A DNA stretch of 43,793 bases, from assembly GCA_947085825.1 (NCBI GenBank), contig CAMTXX010000030.1, positions 1 to 43,793 on the forward strand. Reading direction: 5' to 3'. Position numbers and translations under genes: made by a program. The notes below the pieces were generated by a model. It had not been told where the DNA came from. It ran no database searches and saw only the letters and a program-made list of their open reading frames with translations. Shown one piece after another: positions 8,422 to 16,199 of the stretch; the stretch's first letter is position 1; each line of letters opens with the position of its first letter. Source of the DNA: JAOUFP01 sp947085825 (GTDB taxonomy: Bacteria > Nitrospirota > Thermodesulfovibrionia > Thermodesulfovibrionales > UBA6898).

Positions 8422-8451
8422 ATTATAATAGTGCGAGGGAAATGTTGTAAA
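8422..8451 (-). promoter_or_regulatory. Sigma70-like promoter of htrA, leaderless
   Basis: On the minus strand TTTACA (8446-8451), an 18-base spacer and TATAAT (8422-8427). Eight bases separate the -10 box from the ATG at 8413, so transcription would begin about two bases before the start codon. No ribosome-binding site is present. Confidence 0.6.
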
Positions 8452-8599
8452 GGGTCTTTCCTTGACAAAAACTCTTTTTGATGCTAATTTTCAAAGCTCA
8501 AATGTAACTTGGGGATACTAGGTTAGACACAGAGAAATTAACTCTTGGGCCTGATCAATACCAAAAATTCAATCCCTGCTGAATATAAGGAGGTTACTT

Positions 8600-9739
8600 A
8601 TGTTAAAACGTTATCTATTGGCCCCCGGGCCGACTCCTGTTCCACCGGAGGCCTTGCTGGCAATGGCTATGCCTATAATACACCACCGGTCCCCGGATTT
8701 TCTCCCGGTGATCGATTCAGCCAAAAAAGGGCTGCAGTGGCTGTATCAGACAAAAAATGACGTCCTCATCATCTGCTCCACAGGCACAGGAGGCATGGTC
8801 GGCACAGTCAATAATTTCTTCAGCTCAGGCGACAAGGCCCTGGTGATTAATGCAGGCAACTTCGGGGAACGCTGGACAAAGATCTGCAAGGCATACAGCC
8901 TGTCCGTCGAAGAAATAAAAATTGACTGGGGATATACAGTCAAACCTGAAGATATTGAAAAGGCGCTTAAAAAAGACCCTTCCATAAAGGGAGTTTTCGT
9001 TCAGGCCTCAGAGACCTCCACAGGGGTATACCACGACATCAAGGCGATAGCAGGGATCGTCAAAAAATATGAAAACACCATCCTCGTGGTTGATGCCATC
9101 TCAGCGCTTGTCGCCCATGACCTCAGGATGGATGAGTGGGGGATTGATGTGCTAATCGGAGGCTCCCAGAAAGGGCTGATGCTCCCGCCGGGACTGGCCT
9201 TTATCGGAGTAAGTGAAAAGGCATGGGCCTTTGCCGAAAAATCCACAGCTCCTAATTTTTATTTCAATTTTAAAAAAGAACGTGAATCCCTCGCAAAAAA
9301 CCAGACAAACTTCACGTCTCCCGTCACCCTCATCATCGGGCTGAACGAGAGCCTGAAGATCCTTCAGGCCGAAGGGCTCGAAAACGCCTTCAAGCGCCAT
9401 GAAAGACTTGCTCATGCAACAAGAGAGGCGGTCAAGGCGATCGGCCTCGAGATGTTCACGAAAGAATCGCCCAGTTGCTCAGTTACAGCTATCAATGCTC
9501 CTGCCGGGATAGACGGTCAGGAAATATATAAGAACCTCAGGGTAAAATACGGCATCACAGCAGCAGGAGGCCAGGGACATGCAAAGGGCAAGATATTCAG
9601 GATCGCCCACCTCGGATATGCTGACACCTTCGATGTCATCACAGCAATCGCAGGAGTCGAGATGACCCTGAAAGGCATGGGGCACCCACTGAAACTCGGG
9701 ACAGGTGTTGCTGTTGCCCAGGAATTATTAATGGTTTAG
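8600..9739 (+). CDS. Class V aminotransferase, serine/alanine-glyoxylate type
   Basis: PLP-dependent aminotransferase of 379 aa, fold-type I class V. The opening LLAPGPTPVPPEAL and the region 'HHRSPDF' are signatures of the alanine-glyoxylate/serine-pyruvate group. PLP-lysine is K191 in GGSQKGLMLPPGL; D165 in VVDAISAL would bind the pyridine nitrogen; STGTGG (60-65) binds the phosphate. A strong AAGGAGG lies seven bases before the ATG. Only 15 bases separate it from serA. In several lineages lacking a normal SerC, an aminotransferase of this type next to serA makes phosphoserine, so that role is likely here, but the sequence alone cannot exclude alanine-glyoxylate or serine-glyoxylate transamination. 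Confidence 0.88.
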   Translation: MLKRYLLAPGPTPVPPEALLAMAMPIIHHRSPDFLPVIDSAKKGLQWLYQTKNDVLIICSTGTGGMVGTVNNFFSSGDKALVINAGNFGERWTKICKAYSLSVEEIKIDWGYTVKPEDIEKALKKDPSIKGVFVQASETSTGVYHDIKAIAGIVKKYENTILVVDAISALVAHDLRMDEWGIDVLIGGSQKGLMLPPGLAFIGVSEKAWAFAEKSTAPNFYFNFKKERESLAKNQTNFTSPVTLIIGLNESLKILQAEGLENAFKRHERLAHATREAVKAIGLEMFTKESPSCSVTAINAPAGIDGQEIYKNLRVKYGITAAGGQGHAKGKIFRIAHLGYADTFDVITAIAGVEMTLKGMGHPLKLGTGVAVAQELLMV

Positions 9740-9754
9740 GAGGACGAAAATTTA

Positions 9755-11332
9755 ATGAAAGTTTTAGTCAGCGATAATATATCTCAAAAAGGCGTAGATA
9801 TTCTAAAAAAAGCAGGTCTTGAAGTTGATGTCAAAACAGGAATGAAGCCTGAGGAGCTTAAGGCATGTATCGGCGAATACAGCGGCCTGGTGATCCGTTC
9901 AGCCACAAAGGTTACATCCGAGATCATTGATGCTGCGGTGAATCTAAAGGTGATAGGAAGGGCAGGCTCCGGCCTTGACAATGTTGATAAGGCAGCCGCC
10001 TCCAAAAAAGGCATAGTCGTCATGAACACCCCTGGCGGCAACACGGTCACAACAGCAGAACATTCCATAGCGATGCTCTTTGCAGTGGCGCGCCTGATAC
10101 CCCAGGCAACCGCCTCAATGAAGGCCGGAAAATGGGAAAAGAAGAAGTTCATGGGCGTAGAGCTATACCATAAGACACTGGGCGTTATCGGCCTTGGGAA
10201 TATCGGGGGACAGGTTGCAAGAAAGGCGCTGGGTCTTGAGATGAACGTCATCGCCTATGATCCTTTCCTGAGCGAAGAAACCGCAAAAAACTCCGGCATA
10301 AGAAAGGTATCTCTGGAAGAACTCTTCAGGGAAGCGGATTTTATCACCATCCATACACCGCTGACCCCTGAGACTAAGAATATCATTAACACCGGGACAA
10401 TCGCTACCATGAAAGACGGCGTGAGAATAATCAGTTGCGCCCGCGGTGGCATCATCAATGAACATGATCTGTACGAGGCGCTCAAAAGCGGGAAAGTGGC
10501 AGGAGCTGCCCTCGATGTATTTGAGAAGGAGCCGCCTGTTGACAACCCCTTGCTCACACTCGACAATGTCATCTGCACACCGCATCTCGGAGCATCTACA
10601 GAAGAGGCCCAGGAAAACGTGGCCCTCGCTGTGGCAGAGCAGATAGCGGACTATCTCGTCAATGGGACCATCCGCAATGCAGTGAACTTCCCTTCCATCC
10701 CGAGCGATCAGGTCCCCCGTCTGCAGCCGTATATAACCCTGGCTGAAAAACTTGGCGGATTTTGCTCGCAGATCTTCACCGGGGGAGCAACAGAGATCAC
10801 GGTCGAGTATCACGGAGATGCATCGAGCATTAATACTGCTCCGGTGACCATTGCAGCTCTCAAGGGATACCTGACTCCGATCCTCCTTGAAACTGTCAAT
10901 TTCGTTAACGCGCCTTTCATCGCCAAGGAGCGGGGCATAGAGGTAAAAGAGGTCAAAAGCAGCGATGCAGGCGATTATCAGAATATGATAGCCTTAAGGA
11001 TAAAGGCAAAGGATACTGAAATTTTAGTTGCCGGAACGCTCTTCAGCAAAAAAGACCCGAGGATCATATTAATAGACGATTACAAGGTCGAGGTCGTACC
11101 TGAAGGCGTGCTCCTGCTGATACACAACAACGACAAGCCAGGCGTAATCGGCAATCTCGGCACACTCATGGGAAAAAACAATATCAATATCGCAAGGATG
11201 CATTTTGGCAGGGAATCTGCCGGCGGCATGGCCATTTCCGTTATCAGCATTGACACTTCACCGGCCCCTGAGATCATTGAAGAGATCAGGAAACTGCCCA
11301 ATATACTTTCCGTAAAGCAGATAAGTCTGTAA
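9755..11332 (+). CDS. serA: D-3-phosphoglycerate dehydrogenase
   Basis: First enzyme of phosphoserine synthesis, oxidising 3-phosphoglycerate with NAD+. At 525 aa it is the long form with four parts: split substrate-binding domain, NAD domain (GVIGLGNIGG at 143-152), intervening/ASB domain (about 320-450) and C-terminal ACT domain (about 450-525; LLIHNNDKPGVIGNLGTLMG), which normally senses serine. Catalytic residues are R230 (SCARGG), E259 (FEKEP) and H277 (TPHLGAST). The ribosome-binding site AGGAGG stands before the ATG. It follows the aminotransferase by 15 bases and precedes purA by 39, all on the same strand. Confidence 0.97.
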   Translation: MKVLVSDNISQKGVDILKKAGLEVDVKTGMKPEELKACIGEYSGLVIRSATKVTSEIIDAAVNLKVIGRAGSGLDNVDKAAASKKGIVVMNTPGGNTVTTAEHSIAMLFAVARLIPQATASMKAGKWEKKKFMGVELYHKTLGVIGLGNIGGQVARKALGLEMNVIAYDPFLSEETAKNSGIRKVSLEELFREADFITIHTPLTPETKNIINTGTIATMKDGVRIISCARGGIINEHDLYEALKSGKVAGAALDVFEKEPPVDNPLLTLDNVICTPHLGASTEEAQENVALAVAEQIADYLVNGTIRNAVNFPSIPSDQVPRLQPYITLAEKLGGFCSQIFTGGATEITVEYHGDASSINTAPVTIAALKGYLTPILLETVNFVNAPFIAKERGIEVKEVKSSDAGDYQNMIALRIKAKDTEILVAGTLFSKKDPRIILIDDYKVEVVPEGVLLLIHNNDKPGVIGNLGTLMGKNNINIARMHFGRESAGGMAISVISIDTSPAPEIIEEIRKLPNILSVKQISL

Positions 11333-11371
11333 AACGGTTGGTTCATATTAACGTTTAAGAGAGGTTATACA

Positions 11372-12658
11372 ATGTCTGTAATAGTTATAGTTGGCGCTCA
11401 ATGGGGTGACGAAGGCAAGGGGAAGATCGTAGACGTTCTTACAGAAAAGGCCGATATTGTTGCAAGATACCAGGGTGGTCACAATGCCGGCCACACCGTT
11501 GTCATCAATAACAAAAAATTCGTTCTGCATCTTATACCCTCAGGGATACTGCATAAAAATACCGTCTGCATTATAGGCAACGGCGTTGTTGTCGAGCCGC
11601 AGGCCTTAATAAAGGAAATTACAGACCTGAGAAAACGGAGCATCAAGGTATCCGGCAATCTCCTCCTCAGCAGGAACGCTCATCTCATCATGCCATATCA
11701 TCTGGCGCTCGACTTTGCCAGCGAAAAGACAAAAGGCAAAAAAAGCATCGGCACAACAGGAAGAGGAATAGGCCCTACATACTCCGACAAAATGGCAAGG
11801 ATCGGCCTACGGGTAGGGGACCTTTTATCGCCTGAAGTATTTCAGGAAAAACTCAAAACAAACCTTAAAAATGTCAATTTCCTGTTGAAAAACCTATATA
11901 AGATGCCTGTGTTTAACGCAAAGAAGATATTTGACGAATACATGGGATATGCCGGGACACTCCATAAATATATAACTGATACTGACATCATAATAAATAC
12001 AGCGATAGCAAAAAAGAAAAACCTTCTGCTTGAAGGCGCCCAAGGCACACTTCTTGATATCGACCATGGAACATACCCGTTTGTCACCTCATCCAATTCG
12101 ATTGCAGGAGGCGCGTGCACCGGTCTGGGAATAGGCCCTACAATGATAACCGGCGTGATCGGCATAGTAAAGGCCTATACTACAAGAGTGGGCAGCGGCC
12201 CTTTTCCAACAGAACTGCATGACGCAATTGGAAAGAGAATGCGCGAAAAAGGCGGCGAGTTTGGGGCGACCACCGGCAGGCCAAGAAGATGCGGATGGCT
12301 CGATACAGTCATTTTGAAGCATTCCACGGCAGTTAACGGATTCTCCGGCATAGTCATTACAAAGCTTGACATCCTGGACGGCCTTGATACCATTAAAATA
12401 TGCACTTCATACAAATACAAGGGCAAGACCTTGACAGATATGCCCAAGGATCTTGCCATACTCGAAAACTGCACACCTGTATATGAAGAATTTAAAGGCT
12501 GGCAAGAGAGCACCGAGGGGATAACCGAATTCAGGAAATTGCCCGCGCAGGCTCAGGCGTATATACGAAAAATCGAGGAACTCATCGGAGTAAAAACAGT
12601 CATCATATCTACCGGGCAGAAAAGGGATGAACTCATCATGCTGCAGGAGCAGTTTTGA
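11372..12658 (+). CDS. purA: Adenylosuccinate synthetase
   Basis: GTP-dependent ligation of aspartate to IMP, the first committed step to AMP. The protein is 428 aa, the normal length. The N-terminal GAQWGDEGKGKIVD has the catalytic D13 and the P-loop-like GDEGKGK; H41 is in GHNAGHTVV. GTTGRGIGPTYSDK (around 129-142) and TTTGRPRRCGWLD-like ATTGRPRRCGWLD (near 300) are also in place. GAGAGG precedes the ATG. The stop overlaps the TTG start of the PilZ gene. Transcription is probably shared with serA. Confidence 0.97.
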   Translation: MSVIVIVGAQWGDEGKGKIVDVLTEKADIVARYQGGHNAGHTVVINNKKFVLHLIPSGILHKNTVCIIGNGVVVEPQALIKEITDLRKRSIKVSGNLLLSRNAHLIMPYHLALDFASEKTKGKKSIGTTGRGIGPTYSDKMARIGLRVGDLLSPEVFQEKLKTNLKNVNFLLKNLYKMPVFNAKKIFDEYMGYAGTLHKYITDTDIIINTAIAKKKNLLLEGAQGTLLDIDHGTYPFVTSSNSIAGGACTGLGIGPTMITGVIGIVKAYTTRVGSGPFPTELHDAIGKRMREKGGEFGATTGRPRRCGWLDTVILKHSTAVNGFSGIVITKLDILDGLDTIKICTSYKYKGKTLTDMPKDLAILENCTPVYEEFKGWQESTEGITEFRKLPAQAQAYIRKIEELIGVKTVIISTGQKRDELIMLQEQF

Positions 12659-13179
12659 AGCCAGGCCGCACACATGACAGATTTATCAGAAGGCTCGAAA
12701 CTGAATTTACTGCAGATAACAAAAACTACAGGGGGATATCCAGCAATCTTTCCATAAGCGGTCTTTTTATCAGGACGCAGCACGCCTTTGTGCCGGATAC
12801 CATAGTCGATATCGTGATACACCTGCCTGACGCAGCAGACGTAAAACTGAAGGGCAGAGTCAAACATGCGAGCAAGACGCCTATTGTGTCTTTAAAAAAC
12901 GGCATGGGCATCGAAATTCTGGAAAACAATCCGCTATATATTTCTTTTATTAAGTCTGTTATCCCGGACGCGCGGGAAAAAACAGGCTCTAAAGACCTGA
13001 AGCTGGATACAATTTTTCATAAAAATATCGATGAGTCACTGAAGACTGGACCCCTGCCGGCTGAATTTACAATAATCACCTGTCCTCAGTGCGGCGTCAG
13101 GAACAAGGTCAGCACTGTGAAGCTTTCCCTTGGGCCGAAATGCGGCAAATGCGGTTATCTTCTTACGGCCGTAGTCTGA
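12655..13179 (+). CDS. PilZ domain protein with C-terminal zinc ribbon
   Basis: Protein of 174 aa. The PilZ part (about 8-105) has both cyclic-di-GMP-binding motifs: RxxxR as R9-FIR-R13, and (D/N)xSxxG as N31-L-S33-IS-G36. The C-terminal 35 residues form a four-cysteine zinc ribbon, C143-PQ-C146 and C163-GK-C166. The start is a TTG overlapping the purA stop; AGGAG at 12645-12649 lies five bases before it, and no later in-frame start would keep the RxxxR motif. So cyclic-di-GMP binding is likely, and the ribbon may contact nucleic acid or a partner protein. Place in a serA-purA-comF operon gives no clear hint of the output. Confidence 0.85.
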   Translation: MKPGRTHDRFIRRLETEFTADNKNYRGISSNLSISGLFIRTQHAFVPDTIVDIVIHLPDAADVKLKGRVKHASKTPIVSLKNGMGIEILENNPLYISFIKSVIPDAREKTGSKDLKLDTIFHKNIDESLKTGPLPAEFTIITCPQCGVRNKVSTVKLSLGPKCGKCGYLLTAVV

Positions 13180-13868
13180 CATCCAAATTTATCAATTTTC
13201 TCTATCCTTCAGAGTGCCCCTCCTGCGGAAAAGAGACGGACACCTTTTCAATCGCTCCTTTTTGTTTGGTTTGTTGGTCAGGCATGGAAAAATATACCGG
13301 TCCATGCTGTCGCATTTGTGCCACCCCTTTTACTTCTGAAGATGCGACCGTCTGCGCTGAGTGCATGAAAAAGCCTCCATATTTTGCAAAGGCGATGAGT
13401 TTTGGCCTTTTTGACGGCACCCTGGCAACAGCCATCCATTTCTTTAAATTTCAGCGCATAAAAAGACTGCGGAGTCCTCTGGGGGAACTTCTGGCAGATT
13501 TTGATATTGCAGGGATAGACGCAATCATCCCTGTACCGCTGAGCATCAAAGGATTGCGGGAGCGCGGGTTCAATCAGTCGCTTCTTCTTGCAAAGAACCT
13601 CTCGGACAGGAAAAGGATTCCCCTTCTTATGGACAGCCTTTTGAAGAAGTCTGAAACACGTCCCCAGCTCGGCCTTTCAAAAAATGAACGCAGGTTAAAT
13701 CTTAAAGGCGCCTTCAGGACAAACAGGAAATTTACCGGCATGAGACTGCTGCTGATAGATGATGTGATGACAACAGGCTCTACTGTAAATGAATGTTCAA
13801 AAGAACTCCTGCTTGCAGGCGCGGAAGAGGTGACAGTTCTTACACTTGCCAGGGCGCATTATCTTTAG
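13149..13868 (+). CDS. comF: ComF-family phosphoribosyltransferase-like protein
   Basis: About 239 aa. The N-terminus has two cysteine pairs in zinc-ribbon spacing (YPSECPSCGKET, FCLVCW) and a third group (CCRICATPF, VCAECMKKPP); the C-terminal half is a type I phosphoribosyltransferase fold with the PRPP loop LLIDDVMTTGST. IIPVPLSIKGLRERGFNQS is the second hallmark. ComF relatives take part in DNA uptake and replication-fork restart; the function here is inferred from family. Possible ATG starts are 13140 and 13149, both inside the end of the PilZ gene, so the two genes overlap by about 31-40 bases in different frames. It ends nine bases before the convergent truA stop. Confidence 0.88.
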   Translation: MRLSSYGRSLTSKFINFLYPSECPSCGKETDTFSIAPFCLVCWSGMEKYTGPCCRICATPFTSEDATVCAECMKKPPYFAKAMSFGLFDGTLATAIHFFKFQRIKRLRSPLGELLADFDIAGIDAIIPVPLSIKGLRERGFNQSLLLAKNLSDRKRIPLLMDSLLKKSETRPQLGLSKNERRLNLKGAFRTNRKFTGMRLLLIDDVMTTGSTVNECSKELLLAGAEEVTVLTLARAHYL

Positions 13869-13877
13869 AAGGCTGAT

Positions 13878-14645
13878 TCAGTAAAAAACCTTTTCGAGAA
13901 AGAGGCCTTTTGCCGGGGCTGTAGGGCCGGCCATTTTTCTGTCACATGAAGTGAGGATGTTTCTGACTGTTTCTGGTGATATTCTGCCTTTGCCCACTTC
14001 TGTGAGCGTGCCGACGATATTTCTGACCATATGCCTTAAAAAGGCATTCGCCTCTATCTGTATTTTGATAAAGTCTCCCTGAATTTTTGCAGTCATAAAA
14101 TCCAGTGAATCATAACCGGCAAGTGTAATTGCATATATGGTCCTGATTGTTGTTTTCGCCCCGCAGCCGGCGCCTCTGAAGGCTGAAAAATCGTGCTCAC
14201 CCTGAAGCAGCGCCGCAGCCTTGCTCATGCTGTCAATATCAAGGCTTACGGGCATTCTCCATGTGTACCGGTGAAGAAAAACAGACTGCTTTTGAGTTTT
14301 TTCAATGAGGTAAAAATAGCTCTTTTTAACAGCCCTGTATCTTGGATGAAATTCAGAGTCAAGCTCCTCAGCCTCGAGAATCCGCATGTCCCCTGGAAGC
14401 TTTGCATTAATAGCTTTTTTTAGTGTATCTGTCCTGAGTTTTGAGGCGGTTTGGAATACCGCCACCTGTCCCAGCGCATGGACTCCTGCATCTGTCCTGC
14501 TTGCGCTGACGAGCTTTATATCTTCACCTGTAATGCTGCAGATAGTCTTGCTCATGATGTCCTGGATTGTCAGTCCGGACCTTTGTGTTTGCCAGCCCTG
14601 ATAGCCTGTGCCATCGTATTCCATGATCAATTTTATATATTTCAT
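13878..14645 (-). CDS. truA: tRNA pseudouridine(38-40) synthase
   Basis: Converts U38-U40 in the anticodon stem of many tRNAs. Length is 255 aa, as expected. The catalytic aspartate is D52 in SASRTDAGVHALGQVA. The N-terminal MKYIKLIMEYDGTGYQGWQTQ and the C-terminal FLRHMVRNIVGTLTEVG stretch are diagnostic. There is no Shine-Dalgarno before the ATG; TATACA lies only two bases upstream, so no promoter assignment is made. It is convergent with comF. Confidence 0.96.
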   Translation of the reverse strand: MKYIKLIMEYDGTGYQGWQTQRSGLTIQDIMSKTICSITGEDIKLVSASRTDAGVHALGQVAVFQTASKLRTDTLKKAINAKLPGDMRILEAEELDSEFHPRYRAVKKSYFYLIEKTQKQSVFLHRYTWRMPVSLDIDSMSKAAALLQGEHDFSAFRGAGCGAKTTIRTIYAITLAGYDSLDFMTAKIQGDFIKIQIEANAFLRHMVRNIVGTLTEVGKGRISPETVRNILTSCDRKMAGPTAPAKGLFLEKVFY

Positions 14646-14744
14646 TCTGTATAGGTTGTATGCATGTTATTTCGCAAGTCAGGTTTTTGGCGCAGCGTTA
14701 AGAGGGGTGGATTTATCAAGAAGAAAAATCGTTCAACAGTTTGA

Positions 14745-16061
14745 TCATTGTACATGCTTTGGCAATATATTTGTTATAAATATTTTTACAAGCTCAGGGT
14801 CGAATTGGGTTCCGGCATTTCGCTGGATTTCATCCAGTGCATCTTCCAAGGATACCGGTATTTTATAGGACGTTTCACTTGTCATGGCATCGAATGCCTC
14901 GGCAATGCTGATTATTCTTGCAGCAAACGGTATGTCATCGCCCTTTAGTCTCGAAGGATACCCATAGCCGTCGTATCTTTCATGATGATGAAGAATAATC
15001 GGCGCGATATGGGCATAGAAGTTAATAGGTTTTATCATTTCATATCCTATAACGGGATGCTGCATGAGTTCTTCTTTATTAAAGACAATATCGGAGTGCA
15101 TCTGTAAAAAGCCAACGTCGTGCAGAAGACTGGCGAAGTAAATTTTTTTTTGGGCTTCTTCCGGCATATTCAAGGCTTTTGCAATGATATTGCTGTATCT
15201 GGCGACTCTCCTTGAATGTCCTTTTTTGTTGGATATCTGAAAATCTATCGCCTCAAGCAGTATTTCCGTAAGATGGATTTCATAATTTTTCTGGTCTTCG
15301 GCAAGTCTGGTTTTTAAAATAGACATAGCTGCCTGATCAGCAAGGTATGTTATGATTTCCTCATCACGCAGCCTGTAAGGATGTTTATCTTTTTTGTTTA
15401 AGAGTGTAAGAACGCCGATCACGCGCTCTTTTGTTTTTAATGGCACGCACATGACAGACCTGATCTTAAAGCCGGGCAGGGAGTCAAAATCAGGGTGAAC
15501 CCTGTCATCTTTTGACACATCGTTAATACGCACTGTCAGCCCTTTTTCTGCAGTCCATCCTATCAGGCCTTTTCCTTTTTCAACATAAGTTCCCAGTAAG
15601 GGAGCAATTTCCTCCCCTCTTCCAATTTTAAATACCAACTTGTCACCGTCCTCCATCAACAAGAGAGAGCCGGTCTCTGAATGGGTGAGCGACAGCGCGT
15701 AATCCATTATCTTTTCAAGGAGGATGTCGCCGTAGACCTCCTCTCTCAGGTCTTTTGTTATGTTTAGTAATCTGTCAAGACGCAGGCTGTAATCCCCTAT
15801 TATTCTGAGGGTCTGTCGTGAGGATGCTATTAAAAGATAGAGACCGAGAAGTGACAGCACGAAAGTGAAAGACATTATTACAGAAATAGAGACGTCAGGT
15901 AAAAAATCAAAAAAAGGCGAAATCGGTTCATAGAGATATGCAAAAATAATACTGAAAAGGGTGGTAATAACGAAGCTGACTACTAAAATGAGGACCCGTA
16001 TTTTTTTGCTTATTTCTTGAATTACCGAATTTTTTGATGCCTCAGGACATTTGCCATCCAT
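14745..16061 (-). CDS. Membrane GAF/HD-GYP phosphodiesterase
   Basis: Cyclic-di-GMP phosphodiesterase candidate of 438 aa. Two transmembrane segments (22-44 and 59-80) with a short periplasmic loop, then a GAF sensor domain (about 110-250; KGLIGWTAEKGL, RSVMCVPL), then an HD-GYP domain (about 265-435). The catalytic signature is present: H282, the HD pair H314-D315 (SLLHDVG), H359-H360-E361 and DGYGYP (364-369). All metal-binding positions I can check are conserved. The ATG at 16061 is chosen over a TTG at 16070. A TTGACA/TATTGT promoter ends five bases before it and no ribosome-binding site is present, so a leaderless transcript is likely. Confidence 0.92.
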   Translation of the reverse strand: MDGKCPEASKNSVIQEISKKIRVLILVVSFVITTLFSIIFAYLYEPISPFFDFLPDVSISVIMSFTFVLSLLGLYLLIASSRQTLRIIGDYSLRLDRLLNITKDLREEVYGDILLEKIMDYALSLTHSETGSLLLMEDGDKLVFKIGRGEEIAPLLGTYVEKGKGLIGWTAEKGLTVRINDVSKDDRVHPDFDSLPGFKIRSVMCVPLKTKERVIGVLTLLNKKDKHPYRLRDEEIITYLADQAAMSILKTRLAEDQKNYEIHLTEILLEAIDFQISNKKGHSRRVARYSNIIAKALNMPEEAQKKIYFASLLHDVGFLQMHSDIVFNKEELMQHPVIGYEMIKPINFYAHIAPIILHHHERYDGYGYPSRLKGDDIPFAARIISIAEAFDAMTSETSYKIPVSLEDALDEIQRNAGTQFDPELVKIFITNILPKHVQ

Positions 16062-16066
16062 ACTAA

Positions 16067-16095
16067 ACAATACAAAAGAATGGGAACTATGTCAA
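16067..16095 (-). promoter_or_regulatory. Sigma70-like promoter of the HD-GYP gene, leaderless
   Basis: On the minus strand TTGACA (16090-16095), a 17-base spacer and TATTGT (16067-16072). Five bases then lead to the ATG at 16061, so the first transcribed base would be at or next to the A of the start codon. Confidence 0.55.
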
Positions 16096-16162
16096 TTCCC
16101 ATAGCATTTCTTTAATATGACAAACACGGATGTTGTGTTCTGCGATGAGAATTCAAAAAAAC

Positions 16163-16191
16163 TTGAATAATTAGAAGTTAACCGATAGAAT
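16163..16191 (+). promoter_or_regulatory. Sigma70-like promoter of hisD, leaderless
   Basis: TTGAAT (16163-16168), a 17-base spacer and TAGAAT (16186-16191). Eight bases separate the -10 box from the ATG at 16200, giving a predicted leader of about two bases. No Shine-Dalgarno precedes hisD. It is divergent from the HD-GYP promoter 70 bases away. Confidence 0.5.
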
Positions 16192-16199
16192 TACATAAC

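Noticed and set aside
8462..8490. TTGACA with TAATTT on the plus strand before the aminotransferase gene
   Set aside because: The -10 match is only three of six and it is about 110 bases from the gene; it lies just outside the htrA promoter, so it is not called.
10163..10813. 216-codon open frame opposite serA
   Set aside because: Shadow of serA; no start context and no family resemblance.
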